DNA from: Desulfobacula sp.
GTDB lineage: Bacteria; Desulfobacterota; Desulfobacteria; Desulfobacterales; Desulfobacteraceae
Direction: 5' to 3'
Assembly: GCF_030145145.1 (NCBI RefSeq)
Contig: NZ_JAQYWD010000025.1
Coordinates: 31,329 to 95,328, forward strand
Length of the DNA: 64,000 nucleotides
A program made the position numbers and the translations under genes. The notes under the pieces are model-generated. The model did no database searches, had not been told where the DNA came from, and was given only the letters and a program-made list of their open reading frames with translations. Numbering within the stretch: the first letter of the stretch is position 1; each line of letters starts with the position of its first letter. Shown here in pieces: positions 26,053 through 34,499 of this stretch.

Positions 26053-27318
26053 TTAAAAATTTCGTTTTGACAAATCGGGCTTGGTAATGGGATGAAGTTT
26101 GTTTGCTGTATAAAGACTGACAATTTCTTTTACCGTCATTTCTCCATCAACGTTGACGATATCCACAAAATTATTTTTTAAATAATGGAATGAAATTTCG
26201 CCAATACTTGAAACAAATAACAGGTGAATCTTGTATTCAATCATTGATTTTACAACATTAAGTCCAACATGCCCTTTTTTATCCAGAAACGCATTGTCCA
26301 GATAGGAATCAATCTCAACACCGCCCTGGCTGAGATTCAACATAATAAAATAGGGAGCCCGGCCGAACTGCGGATGCAGTCTGGAATCAAGACCGTTTTT
26401 ATCGTGAACGGGAATCACGACTTTTTTGAGCCGCTCTTTTTCCGGTTCTACATGAATAAAAACAGATTCAATCGTCTGATATTCCAACAACAGCATATTT
26501 TCAGCAATATCCGCCAACTCATGGGATTTGTACAATATCAGGGAGGGGGTTGTTTTAATGATGCAATTAACGATTTTAAATGGTCCCGATTGCCGTATTT
26601 TAACGTCTTCAACACCTGTAACCCCCTGCAGCTGCCTTAATTTTCCTTCTATTTCCATCTTCAAATCCGTGTCCATGTCTGCATCCATTAAAACCATGAT
26701 GGATTTCCAGGCGGTTTCAATCCCCAGTTTCAGGATCAATACGGCAATGATGACAATAATCCCCCCTTCCACATAGGGGACCTGTGCATAGACACAAAGA
26801 ATACCAACCAAAACAAACAAGGAGGTGAAGATATCAAAAAACGCTTCTTTAGCTGTTGCCAAAAGGGCCTGGGAGCCAATTGCCTTTCCCACAGCCCGCT
26901 GTTTAACCGCTAAAACAGTTGCGACAATGCAGGAAACAACAGACGCGCCAATGGGAAATATTGGAAACCCATCCTGGGCATCCATCAGAAACAGCTTGTG
27001 CCAGCCTTCTTTAAACAACTCCGTGCCGATAAAAAAAATCAGGGCACCAATCAGGAGACAGGCAATGGTTTCCGCCCGGTAAAGCCCGTATGGGAATTTG
27101 TTGGATTTCTTCTTTGACGCAAATTTAAGGCCCACAAGTGAGGAAAGATTGATTAAAATATCCGAGCCGCTGTGCCAGGCATCTGCAACCAGCAGAGGAG
27201 AGTTAAACTGATGGCCGACAAATGCTTTCAGCAAAGCCAAAGCGAATATTAACAGCGTAGAAAATAATGCAATCCGCTGCCCTTTCTTCAATTGTTCTCT
27301 TTTATCGATACGTTTCAA
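26053..27318 (-). CDS. Cation diffusion facilitator fused to a NifX-like domain
   Basis: 421 residues. The N-terminal CDF transporter (about 15-290) has membrane segments (FSTLLIFALALLKAFVG and others), the metal-site helix pieces LLVADAWHSGSDIL (D/H/D), and a cytoplasmic domain. The C-terminal NifX-like domain (about 297-405) contains KKVVIPVHDKNGLDSRLHPQ and FGRAPYFIM. CDF proteins export Zn, Fe, Co or Mn. The fused domain may sense or buffer the metal. It lies next to two other NifX-domain genes, which suggests a shared metal-handling role. Translation apparently starts at a TTG (27318) with no well-spaced RBS, so the start is uncertain. Confidence 0.82.
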   Translation of the reverse strand: MKRIDKREQLKKGQRIALFSTLLIFALALLKAFVGHQFNSPLLVADAWHSGSDILINLSSLVGLKFASKKKSNKFPYGLYRAETIACLLIGALIFFIGTELFKEGWHKLFLMDAQDGFPIFPIGASVVSCIVATVLAVKQRAVGKAIGSQALLATAKEAFFDIFTSLFVLVGILCVYAQVPYVEGGIIVIIAVLILKLGIETAWKSIMVLMDADMDTDLKMEIEGKLRQLQGVTGVEDVKIRQSGPFKIVNCIIKTTPSLILYKSHELADIAENMLLLEYQTIESVFIHVEPEKERLKKVVIPVHDKNGLDSRLHPQFGRAPYFIMLNLSQGGVEIDSYLDNAFLDKKGHVGLNVVKSMIEYKIHLLFVSSIGEISFHYLKNNFVDIVNVDGEMTVKEIVSLYTANKLHPITKPDLSKRNF

Positions 27319-27386
27319 CCTTTCAATTTTGTCAAAACAGACGTCATCCAGCTATTGCCATACGGGCCGTCCACCGATCAAGACAA

Positions 27387-28262
27387 TTATAACAGGTTTT
27401 CCTGTCTTAATTGCTGAACAATCGCAACCGTGGATTTACTTCGATCCATCGTATAAAAGTGAAGCCCTGGAACGCCTTTTTTCAAAAGCCCCCGGCACTG
27501 TTCTGTGGCAAATTCTATCCCCAGTTTCAAAACACTGTCCGTGTCATCCGGATTGACGGCATTTAATTGGGTGTCCAATGCTTTTGTTATAGTGGACCCG
27601 CAGACTTTTGACAGCATCCGGGTCATGTTAACCGTATAGACAGGCATTATTCCCGGAATAATGGGAACGTCAATGCCCTGTGCTTTGCATTTTTCAACGA
27701 AATTAAAAAAATAGGCATTGTCATAAAAATATTGTGTCACAACATATTCCGCACCATTCTCCACTTTCTGCTTCAGGTAATGGATATCCATATCAAGGCT
27801 TTCAGCCTCAATATGACCTTCCGGATAACCGGCACACCCCAGTGTAAAATCATAATGAGACTTGATAAAGGCTATCAAATCAGATGCATATAAAAAACTG
27901 TCCGGATGGAGTGCCGCATCATCTGTCTTTGGTTTATCGCCTCGTATAACAAAGATGGTTTCAACCCCGATCTCCTTGTATTTATCCAGGACCTCCCGGA
28001 TATCATCCGGGCCGAGCCCGTACCCGGCAATATAGGCAACCGTGGGTAATTTTTTATTAACGATCAACACTTTAACGGCCTGATACGATCCATCCCTTGT
28101 GGACCCGCCTGCGCCGAACGTAATGGATAAATAGTCGGGATCAAGAGCAGACAGGGTATCGATCACGCCGTTAAATGTCTCAGATGCGGCCTGATTTCTT
28201 GGGGGGAAAAACTCCATTGAAAGAACCGGTTGATTGTTTTTATATAATGTGCTCACGCGCAT
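27387..28262 (-). CDS. metF: Methylenetetrahydrofolate reductase
   Basis: 291 residues, a TIM-barrel FAD enzyme that interconverts 5,10-methylene- and 5-methyl-tetrahydrofolate. Signatures: SMEFFPPRN near residue 15, LSITFGAGGSTRDG, IRGDKPK, QYFYDN and IPIIPGIMPV. In sulfate reducers it serves methionine synthesis and the methyl branch of the Wood-Ljungdahl pathway. No MetV partner is adjacent. RBS AAGGAGAT precedes ATG 28262. Tandem 13-bp repeats lie upstream. Confidence 0.95.
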   Translation of the reverse strand: MRVSTLYKNNQPVLSMEFFPPRNQAASETFNGVIDTLSALDPDYLSITFGAGGSTRDGSYQAVKVLIVNKKLPTVAYIAGYGLGPDDIREVLDKYKEIGVETIFVIRGDKPKTDDAALHPDSFLYASDLIAFIKSHYDFTLGCAGYPEGHIEAESLDMDIHYLKQKVENGAEYVVTQYFYDNAYFFNFVEKCKAQGIDVPIIPGIMPVYTVNMTRMLSKVCGSTITKALDTQLNAVNPDDTDSVLKLGIEFATEQCRGLLKKGVPGLHFYTMDRSKSTVAIVQQLRQENLL

Positions 28263-28336
28263 GTAGATCTCCTTGATAATGGTTTTATCGTCGTCATTGC
28301 AATTTTTCAGTCAATCCGTCACTTTGATTTTCATCA

Positions 28337-28375
28337 CACAATTGCAGTTCACAATTGCAATTCATAAATGCAATC
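28337..28375. repeat. Three tandem 13-bp repeats upstream of metF
   Basis: CACAATTGCAGTT (28337-28349), CACAATTGCAATT (28350-28362) and CATAAATGCAATC (28363-28375), 75-113 bp upstream of the metF start. A further TTGCAATG-type box (minus strand) is at about 28297-28304. Regular 13-bp spacing of TTGCA cores looks like an operator array. No riboswitch was recognised. Confidence 0.5.
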
Positions 28376-28640
28376 CATGTGCCAGAAAAAAATATTTTCT
28401 AAATAAGATTTTTTTTGATTAAATTACAAAGAGTTACGAAAAAAAACATGGCATTGGTCTGGGGGACACAACAAAAAGGATCGCAGTTTTGCACCTTTTT
28501 GTTTCCGGGGGTATTCACCCCGGTGCACGAATAAACCACCCCATACGTCAGCGGATCTGACAATACCGAAAGGCGACAATCGTTGTATATAATTTTGGAA
28601 GAAAGGGCGGTAACGCTGTAACCCAATACCGGTAAAATTT
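28376..28640. other. Non-coding stretch between metF and apt
   Basis: AT-rich then mixed sequence with no ORF I can support. A minus-strand open frame at 28399-28710 has no RBS, runs through the apt terminator and has no recognisable domain. It contains GGGGGTATTCACCCC (28505-28519), a short inverted repeat. Nothing else was identified. Confidence 0.5.
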
Positions 28641-28671
28641 CCGGGCAGGAAAAAAGAGGGATCCTGCCCGG
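28641..28671 (-). terminator. Intrinsic terminator of apt
   Basis: CCGGGCAGGA (28641-28650) and TCCTGCCCGG (28662-28671), a perfect 10-bp GC-rich stem with an 11-nt loop, 10 bp after the apt stop. The minus-strand continuation AAATTTTACC is only a short T-tract. Confidence 0.7.
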
Positions 28672-28681
28672 TGATAAACGA

Positions 28682-29203
28682 TTATTCGCCTTCAAATTCT
28701 GTGACGGCAAATACCTTGCAGTCTGGAATTTGATCCCGGCCTTTCAAATCCGGAAGTTCAATGATAAATGCACATTCAAGAATCTGGGCGCCGGCTTTTC
28801 TTGCCAGTTTGACCGTGGCCCCGACAGTGCCGCCGGTGGCGATCAAATCATCTACAATGACAACCTTTTCACCTTTTTCAAAGGCATCTTCATGGATTTC
28901 AAGGATATCTGTTCCATATTCCAGACTATAAACTTCCTGGATGGTTTTCGAGGGCAGTTTGCCGTTTTTCCGGACCGGAACAAACCCGATCCCCAGTTTA
29001 TAGGCCAGGACAGCGCCAAAGACAAACCCTCTGGCATCAATCCCCACAATTTTTTCAACCCCCATGTCTTTATATCGTTCATACAGGATATCGCAGGATT
29101 CCCGGAACGCCTGGGGGTTGTTCATCAATGTGGTCAGGTCTCTGAAAATTACGCCATCGATGGGCCAGTCTGGAATACTTCGGATGGTTTCTTTTAAATC
29201 CAT
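28682..29203 (-). CDS. apt: Adenine phosphoribosyltransferase
   Basis: 173 residues. Converts adenine plus PRPP to AMP. The PRPP-binding motif VVIVDDLIATGGT (about 119-131) and GIDARGFVFG are clear. It follows mtnP by 11 bp on the same strand. MtnP releases adenine from methylthioadenosine and Apt recycles it, so the pair forms a salvage unit. RBS is weak (AAAGAGAAATGG). Confidence 0.96.
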   Translation of the reverse strand: MDLKETIRSIPDWPIDGVIFRDLTTLMNNPQAFRESCDILYERYKDMGVEKIVGIDARGFVFGAVLAYKLGIGFVPVRKNGKLPSKTIQEVYSLEYGTDILEIHEDAFEKGEKVVIVDDLIATGGTVGATVKLARKAGAQILECAFIIELPDLKGRDQIPDCKVFAVTEFEGE

Positions 29204-29214
29204 TTCTCTTTCCT

Positions 29215-29988
29215 TTACATGTTATGTTTTCTCTGGGCTGAGGCTTTTAATTCCTGTATCACCCTTACAAGCAATGTCTTTACATTATCGGCATTCCGGT
29301 TGAATACGGCCAGGATCTCATCCCAGGTAACCGGTTCTTCATCTTCTTTCCAGCAGTCATAATCGGTTGACATGGCCACCGCAGCATAGGGGATACCGGC
29401 TTCATTTGCCAGCATGGCTTCCGGGGCAATGGACATATTGATCACATCCGCCCCCCAGATCCTGAACATTTTGGATTCAGCAACCGTGGAGAACCTCGGA
29501 CCTTCAATGGTGACAACACACCCTTTGTCATGGACATTCAGATCCAGTTGTTTTGCCGTTTCATAGAGTTGTTTTCTTAAACCCTCATCAAACGGTTGGG
29601 CAATGTCATTATGGACGGCACCATTTTCAAACGAGTCTGCAAAGGTCGTCTTCCGGAATCGTGTAAAATCAATAAATTGATCCAAAACCACCAGGTGCCC
29701 CCGGTCTATCTCCCGGCGCAAACTGCCGCAGGCTGTGGTGGCAATGATATGGGTAACCCCTGCCTGTTGAAGGGCTTTGATATTGGCGCGATTATTGACC
29801 TGGGTGGGGCTGTACTGGTGACGTCGGCCATGCCGGGCAAGGATGACCGTTTCCACCTCTCCTATCTTCCCGGACAATAGAAGGGAAGACGGCTTGCCAT
29901 ATTCCGTTGAGAGGTCAAGTTCTTCCGGATCTTTTAAAAGGCCGGGGTCATCCAGTCCTGATCCACCGATAATCCCTATTTTCAACAT
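29215..29988 (-). CDS. mtnP: S-methyl-5'-thioadenosine phosphorylase
   Basis: 257 residues of the purine nucleoside phosphorylase superfamily. GIIGGSGLDDP at the N-terminus (phosphate site), RHGRRHQYSPTQVNNRANI, TTACGSLRREI, and the substrate segment MSIAPEAMLANEAGIPY are all typical of MTAP. It cleaves methylthioadenosine to adenine and methylthioribose-1-phosphate. RBS AGGAGA precedes ATG 29988. First gene of the mtnP-apt unit. Confidence 0.94.
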   Translation of the reverse strand: MLKIGIIGGSGLDDPGLLKDPEELDLSTEYGKPSSLLLSGKIGEVETVILARHGRRHQYSPTQVNNRANIKALQQAGVTHIIATTACGSLRREIDRGHLVVLDQFIDFTRFRKTTFADSFENGAVHNDIAQPFDEGLRKQLYETAKQLDLNVHDKGCVVTIEGPRFSTVAESKMFRIWGADVINMSIAPEAMLANEAGIPYAAVAMSTDYDCWKEDEEPVTWDEILAVFNRNADNVKTLLVRVIQELKASAQRKHNM

Positions 29989-30095
29989 TTTTCTCTCCTA
30001 TCCATTTTCTTTTCCAGTTTTCATCATTTTTTTTATAATCATAAAAGCGCCTAACATAATTGGATTAACTTATCAAGGATGATCCGTCATCGGCC

Positions 30096-30165
30096 GGCGA
30101 TTCTCATTATAAGACGTAATCGTCGCCGGACAATGGGTTTGTGTTATAGATTTATAATGAGATCA
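30096..30165. repeat. Degenerate copy of the TTCTCATTATAA palindromic element
   Basis: GATTCTCATTATAA at the left and TTATAATGAGA near 30152-30162 form an inverted pair, and between them GGACAATGGGT and TGTTAT match the inner arms of the larger element at 44651-44815. It looks like a shortened member of the same family. The rest of the 29989-30240 gap holds no gene I can support. Confidence 0.5.
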
Positions 30166-30247
30166 TATGAGAAGGCTGATCCCCCCCGACGAGAATTGCT
30201 GGTGATCGGCACCATGGGAAAAACCGGGTTAAAACCATAAAAGAAGG

Positions 30248-30314
30248 TTGACATCAAAATATGGGTTGGATAAATTTACCTAACATGTTAAGAATAGATA
30301 CCTAACATGTTAGG
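30248..30314 (+). promoter_or_regulatory. Promoter with twin palindromic operators for the TRAP receptor gene
   Basis: -35 TTGACA (30248-30253), 17-bp spacer, -10-like TAAATT (30271-30276). Two operator palindromes follow: CCTAACATGTTAAG (30279-30292) and CCTAACATGTTAGG (30301-30314), core CTAACATGTTAG, 22 bp apart (two helical turns). The first covers the predicted start site, which suggests repression. The regulator is not in the window. Confidence 0.7.
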
Positions 30315-30365
30315 GTATTTGAGAATCAACATTGTATCAAACTTAAACAAAAGGAGATCTTGAAA

Positions 30366-31454
30366 ATGAAAAAAAGATGGAGATTGTTTGTTCTGGTCCT
30401 ATTATCAATGGCGTTTGTATTTTCCATTGGTGGTCCGCAAGTCTATGCAGCAGATACGTTCAATTTTAGATTTGCCCATATTTTTCCCGGCCCGGCCAAA
30501 CAATCAAAAATTTGTGAGGCATTTGTTCAAGAACTGGAAGAACGCTCCGGCGGCAGAATCAAAACCCAGTATCTGGGCGGCGGCTCCCTTCTCAAGCCAC
30601 CCGGCATGTACAAAGGCATCGAACTCGGAGTTGCCGATATGGGGTTTGCCCATGTTGAATATACACCCGGTCGTTTTCCTGTAACCGAAGCCTGTGACCT
30701 GCCCCTGGGTTATCCCAGCGGATGGGTGTCCAACATGGTGGTCAATGATTTTTACAACAAATTCAAACCCAAGGAATGGAAAAAGGTCAAGGTTCTGTGG
30801 ATGCATGCCAGCACCCCAAATGTCATGATCACCACCAAACCGGTTAATACGCTGGAAGACTTTAAAGGATTGACCATCAGAGGACCCGGCCGTGTGGGGG
30901 ATACCGTGAAAGCACTAGGCGCATCGCCGGCTCCCATGCCCATCATGGAGGTGTATGACGGCATGTCCAAGGGTGTCATTCAAGGGGTGAACACCCCTTT
31001 TGAAACCCTCAAGACATTTCGGTTCGCCGAGGTGGCCAATTATGTGACATCCAGCTGGCAGGTGGGCAATATCTATACCTTTTATGTTATCATGAACAAA
31101 AGAAGCTATGATAAATTACCGGCGGATCTGAAAGAGATTCTTGACGAGCTGGCTGGCGAATACAAAGAAAAATTTGCCCTGATGTGGAATTCAATTGATT
31201 CCGTCGGCAAAGATTATGCAGCAGAAGCAGGTGTCAAGTTCATTGATCTGGATGCCGCGCAGATTGAGCAGTGGAAAAAGAAGACCGACGTAGTGATTGA
31301 TAATTACATCAAAGACATGATTTCCAAAGGCCATCCTGAAACTGAGGTTAAGGGCTGGATTTCCTATCTCCGGGAACGGATTGCTTTCTGGACTGAAAAA
31401 CAGATGGAATATCGGATTATGTCAGCAACCGGACCCGAAGGAATAAAACGATAA
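30366..31454 (+). CDS. dctP: TRAP-type substrate-binding protein (DctP family), orphan
   Basis: 362 residues with a signal peptide (MKKRWRLFVLVLLSMAFVFS, cleavage near VYAAD). The mature protein shows the DctP fold: FRFAHIFPG, LEERSGGRIKTQYLGGGSL, a substrate-contacting segment GLTIRGPGRVGDTVKALGA with the conserved Arg, and EVYDGMSKGVIQG. It captures an organic acid or similar ligand in the periplasm. No DctQ or DctM membrane genes follow, so it depends on a transporter elsewhere or is a receptor. Start ATG 30366 is 9 bases after AAGGAG; the in-frame TTG at 30360 is too close. Confidence 0.9.
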   Translation: MKKRWRLFVLVLLSMAFVFSIGGPQVYAADTFNFRFAHIFPGPAKQSKICEAFVQELEERSGGRIKTQYLGGGSLLKPPGMYKGIELGVADMGFAHVEYTPGRFPVTEACDLPLGYPSGWVSNMVVNDFYNKFKPKEWKKVKVLWMHASTPNVMITTKPVNTLEDFKGLTIRGPGRVGDTVKALGASPAPMPIMEVYDGMSKGVIQGVNTPFETLKTFRFAEVANYVTSSWQVGNIYTFYVIMNKRSYDKLPADLKEILDELAGEYKEKFALMWNSIDSVGKDYAAEAGVKFIDLDAAQIEQWKKKTDVVIDNYIKDMISKGHPETEVKGWISYLRERIAFWTEKQMEYRIMSATGPEGIKR

Positions 31455-31518
31455 CCCCTGGTTTGTTTTATCTGAAACAGCGGTCAAACACGGTTGATCC
31501 ATTCAACTCTTTATTGCT

Positions 31519-31551
31519 GCCCCGGCGTCAGGTACCCCCCGGCGCCGGGGC
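31519..31551. terminator. GC-rich hairpin between dctP and the SAM hydrolase gene
   Basis: GCCCCGGCG (31519-31527) and CGCCGGGGC (31543-31551), a perfect 9-bp stem, lies in the gap between convergent genes. No T-run follows in either direction, so it is listed with low confidence as a terminator. Confidence 0.4.
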
Positions 31552-31647
31552 ACGATGTCCCGCAGCAACAAATCGAAACAAATCAATACCCAGTGCATGG
31601 CACCCTTGATCTTACCGGCACCCGCCTGAACGTTCTTTTGCCGGGAA

Positions 31648-32457
31648 TTAAAACACGGTCAATATGCACTTGTCCCTGCAGGTCACGCCAAGCCGGTCTG
31701 CCGCATTCGCATTTTTCAATGCAACCTCCATATATCCGGAAGAGGATTCGATCAGAAACAATTCACCGGCCAGGGCCTGGGAATAAAAGGTAACGATTCT
31801 GTTAATCCGGGTTCCCATGATGGCCAGGGAAAACCGCTTGTTGTGCACAAATTGTTTAAATTCTGTTCCTTCAATATTTAAGGTCACATTTCCAAACCGG
31901 TCGATATGAACAATAGTCAACCCCAGTGAATCAACCGTTCTTTGTATGTCGGGAAGGGAATATTCAACACATTTTTTCAACGGTTTCCCCAGGCGTGCGA
32001 TATCTTCGAGCCCTTTTGAGATATGGGCTGCCACAGGCGCAAAAATATCTCTTCCCTGGAATGTATGGGACACGGAATCAAGAAAATAGGCGGGATTGGT
32101 CAGATGGATAATGCGCTTGATCCTGTTTTCTGAAGCCGCTTTCCAGAGCAGGCCATTATCCGGACCCACAAAATAATAATCCCGGGTCTGGATACAGATG
32201 CCTTTTCTGTCCGACCCCACCCCCGGATCAACAATCGCACAGAACACACTTCCCCTGGGAAAATAGGGACAGGCGGCAGCCAATAAAAACGCCCCCTGCA
32301 GGATATCCTGGGGATCCACCCCATGGGTCAGGTCAATCACGTTTGATTCCGGACTGATGGCCGCGATGACCCCTTTTAGAATCCCTGTAAATGCATCCTG
32401 TTGACCAAAATCCGTCAGCAGGACAATCGGCCGGGGTTGAATATGTGTCACTGTCAA
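31648..32457 (-). CDS. SAM hydroxide adenosyltransferase (DUF62 family)
   Basis: 269 residues. Family members hydrolyse S-adenosylmethionine to adenosine and methionine, and relatives make fluoro- or chloro-adenosine. Signatures: LLTDFGQQDAFTGILKGVI, the conserved DLTHGVDPQDI, FCAIVDPGVGSDRKG, FVGPDNGLL and HIDRFGNVTLNI. The residues after DPGVG and the lack of a halogenase loop favour the hydrolase rather than a halogenase. It lies near mtnP and metF, so there is a loose SAM/methionine theme in this region. No strong RBS is visible at ATG 32457. Confidence 0.88.
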   Translation of the reverse strand: MTVTHIQPRPIVLLTDFGQQDAFTGILKGVIAAISPESNVIDLTHGVDPQDILQGAFLLAAACPYFPRGSVFCAIVDPGVGSDRKGICIQTRDYYFVGPDNGLLWKAASENRIKRIIHLTNPAYFLDSVSHTFQGRDIFAPVAAHISKGLEDIARLGKPLKKCVEYSLPDIQRTVDSLGLTIVHIDRFGNVTLNIEGTEFKQFVHNKRFSLAIMGTRINRIVTFYSQALAGELFLIESSSGYMEVALKNANAADRLGVTCRDKCILTVF

Positions 32458-32533
32458 TCTCCCATTGATTTGAATGGATATTTACATTATGACGATACTA
32501 TACCAATAACGTGACTGGAGATGAACATTTTTT

Positions 32534-33013
32534 ATGGCCATTGAAACAGAAAAAAAATTCCTTTTAGCTTACCGTCCAACCGCTCTGATGAACTGCGGCA
32601 CCCTTATCCGCCAGGGGTATATGGTCAACGAAAAAAACAGGGTGGTCCGGGTTCGCCTTTCAGGGGACGCGGCTTTTTTAACCATCAAAGGACCGACCCG
32701 CAATGGTGCCAGAAAAGAGTATGAATATCCCGTCCCATGGCAGGATGCCCGGGAAATGCTGGCGCTTTTCTGCCAACCCCCCTTTATCGAAAAAACAAGA
32801 TACCCGATTGAATTCCACGGGTTTGAATGGGTTATCGATGAATTCTCAGGTGAGAACCAGGGACTTGTTGTGGCTGAAATAGAACTGGAATCCATTGATC
32901 AACCCTTTGAAAAACCCGATTGGATTAGCAAAGAGGTTACCCATGATCCCCGATACTTTAATTCAAACCTGATTGAAACCCCGTATTCCACCTGGCTGTT
33001 AAAGGACCCTTAA
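32534..33013 (+). CDS. CYTH-domain triphosphate tunnel metalloenzyme
   Basis: 159 residues. The diagnostic ExExK occurs as ETEKKFLL (residues 4-11), followed by IRQGYMVN, VVRVRLSGDAAFLTIKGP and IDEFSGENQGLVVAEIELE, which supply the tunnel's basic and acidic residues. Such proteins hydrolyse inorganic triphosphate or act as class IV adenylate cyclases; size and isolation favour triphosphatase. The stop codon lies inside its own terminator hairpin. Confidence 0.9.
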   Translation: MAIETEKKFLLAYRPTALMNCGTLIRQGYMVNEKNRVVRVRLSGDAAFLTIKGPTRNGARKEYEYPVPWQDAREMLALFCQPPFIEKTRYPIEFHGFEWVIDEFSGENQGLVVAEIELESIDQPFEKPDWISKEVTHDPRYFNSNLIETPYSTWLLKDP

Positions 33014-33050
33014 CCCCGGGCTTTCATCAACCCGGGGTTAAGGGTCTTTT
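33005..33050 (+). terminator. Strong intrinsic terminator of the CYTH gene
   Basis: A perfect 16-bp stem (33005-33020 with 33031-33046; core ACCCTTAACCCCGGG) and a 10-nt loop followed by TTTT. It includes the TAA stop at 33011-33013. Confidence 0.92.
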
Positions 33051-33063
33051 CCATCAGACAGGG

Positions 33064-33510
33064 TTAATTCACCCACTTTTTTTTCCGGATCAGGGTATAC
33101 AGACTGGTACCTAACAGGATCATGCAAAGGGCCAGATGCACGAGATCCAGAACAATAATAACGGTGTGATCAAAATAGCTGTTGGGAAGGTTCTTGACCA
33201 CCATTAAGACACCTGAAACGCATAATCCTGCCAGTATTCCAATCTTGAAATAGCCGGATCGGGTAATCCGTTTCAATCCTGGGCCATTGAAAAGAAAATC
33301 CAGCAGCACATAGGTGACAAGGGCAATCAACACAATGGCGGCGGTATAGTGGATGATATGGGTCACATAAAACTGGGCCAGCCATCCCAACCCGGGGATA
33401 TCCGCTATATAATACCGCTTAAAAACCGGCATCTGGCCAAAACCGGACACGGCAATAAAAAAGAGGGTCACCGCATAAATATAGTATCTTACCCTTCCTG
33501 CAGTCTTCAT
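33064..33510 (-). CDS. Four-helix membrane cytochrome b-like subunit
   Basis: 148 residues with four hydrophobic segments (about 9-25, 47-70, 85-104, 115-137). Histidines in FYVTHIIHYTAAIV (helix 2) and LDLVHLALCMILL (helix 4) are suitable for heme b or quinone-side ligands. It is the membrane partner of the preceding Tat-exported four-cluster ferredoxin; ATG overlaps that gene's TAA by one base. Likely exchanges electrons between the quinone pool and the periplasm. Confidence 0.72.
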   Translation of the reverse strand: MKTAGRVRYYIYAVTLFFIAVSGFGQMPVFKRYYIADIPGLGWLAQFYVTHIIHYTAAIVLIALVTYVLLDFLFNGPGLKRITRSGYFKIGILAGLCVSGVLMVVKNLPNSYFDHTVIIVLDLVHLALCMILLGTSLYTLIRKKKWVN

Positions 33511-34490
33511 TATTTATCCTCCTTTGTGCTCAAATAAAATTTTCCAACCAATGCGGCGATACCGGCAAGGGGGGCAATCAGCATGGCCTTGGCCAGCTGG
33601 GTCCCGTCGGCCATCATGTTCTTGACTTTGTTCAAATGGGGCTTGCCTTTTCCTGTTTCAATGGCCTGGTTCAATTGATCAAAGGGGACAGGGGAAACAT
33701 AAATGGTATGGGTTCCACCGTTTTCGTGTTCCCCGTAGATGTATCCGTTTATCTCTCGGGCAAGGGCATGGGCCGTTTTCAGGATCTCGCTCCGGGGACC
33801 TATGGTTTGGACATTTTCAGGGCAAACCTCTATACAGGCCGGGACTTCACCTTTTTCAAGGCGGTTATAGCACCGATCACATTTATACATGACACCATTT
33901 CCGGCAAGCGCCGGCAACAGGTCAAGATAAAGCCCGACGCCGGTCTGGCGCTGCGGGACATCCCAGGGACAGACTTTTTTACATTTTGATCCCCCCAGGC
34001 AGAGGTCTGAATCAATCCGTGAAAGACCGTTTTCTTCCTGTTTTAATGCCCCCCAGGGACACAGTTTGACACAGGGAGGATTCGCACAGTGCATACACCT
34101 TCTGGGAATGGTCAGGTCAATCTGTTCCCCATTGACCGTGACCGATGCCGTCTGTATGAACAGCCAGTTATAAGGTGTCAGGCGATCGGTCACCTCTCTT
34201 TTCTCAGACCAGTCTTCCACCGGGACTCTTGGGGGAACCATTTTGGGGAACGGTTTTTCCGGCTCCGGATACTTTTCTGCATTTGCCGCCTGGCAGGCAT
34301 ACACGCACTCTTCGCATCCAATACATTTTCGGATGTCAATCAGGGTTGCCAATGGCTCTTGTTTTTCATGGGTCAAAGACGTTGCCGCCCGGGCAATGCC
34401 GGTGGTTGCCACCACAGAGCCTGCCGCCGTAATGGAGCCTTTTAAAAATGCCCTGCGCGAAATGTTGGATGTAATTTTTGGGGTGGTCAT
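33510..34490 (-). CDS. Tat-exported four-cluster ferredoxin subunit (HybA/DmsB-like)
   Basis: 326 residues. Twin-arginine signal SRRAFLKGS (residues 11-19) with hydrophobic segment; four ferredoxin motifs: CIGCEECVYAC, CMHCANPPCVKLC, CLGGSKCKKVC and CDRCYNRLEKGEVPACIEVC; and a C-terminal membrane anchor (AMLIAPLAGIAALVGKFYL). This is the electron-transfer subunit type found with molybdopterin reductases and hydrogenases. No catalytic molybdo-subunit is adjacent. RBS GGAGAATCCA precedes ATG 34490. Sits between the thioredoxin and cytochrome b genes. Confidence 0.9.
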   Translation of the reverse strand: MTTPKITSNISRRAFLKGSITAAGSVVATTGIARAATSLTHEKQEPLATLIDIRKCIGCEECVYACQAANAEKYPEPEKPFPKMVPPRVPVEDWSEKREVTDRLTPYNWLFIQTASVTVNGEQIDLTIPRRCMHCANPPCVKLCPWGALKQEENGLSRIDSDLCLGGSKCKKVCPWDVPQRQTGVGLYLDLLPALAGNGVMYKCDRCYNRLEKGEVPACIEVCPENVQTIGPRSEILKTAHALAREINGYIYGEHENGGTHTIYVSPVPFDQLNQAIETGKGKPHLNKVKNMMADGTQLAKAMLIAPLAGIAALVGKFYLSTKEDK

Positions 34491-34499
34491 TGGATTCTC

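Noticed and set aside
28399..28710. 103-codon minus-strand open frame between apt and metF
   Set aside because: It overlaps the apt 3' end in another frame, runs through the apt terminator, has no RBS and shows no recognisable domain.
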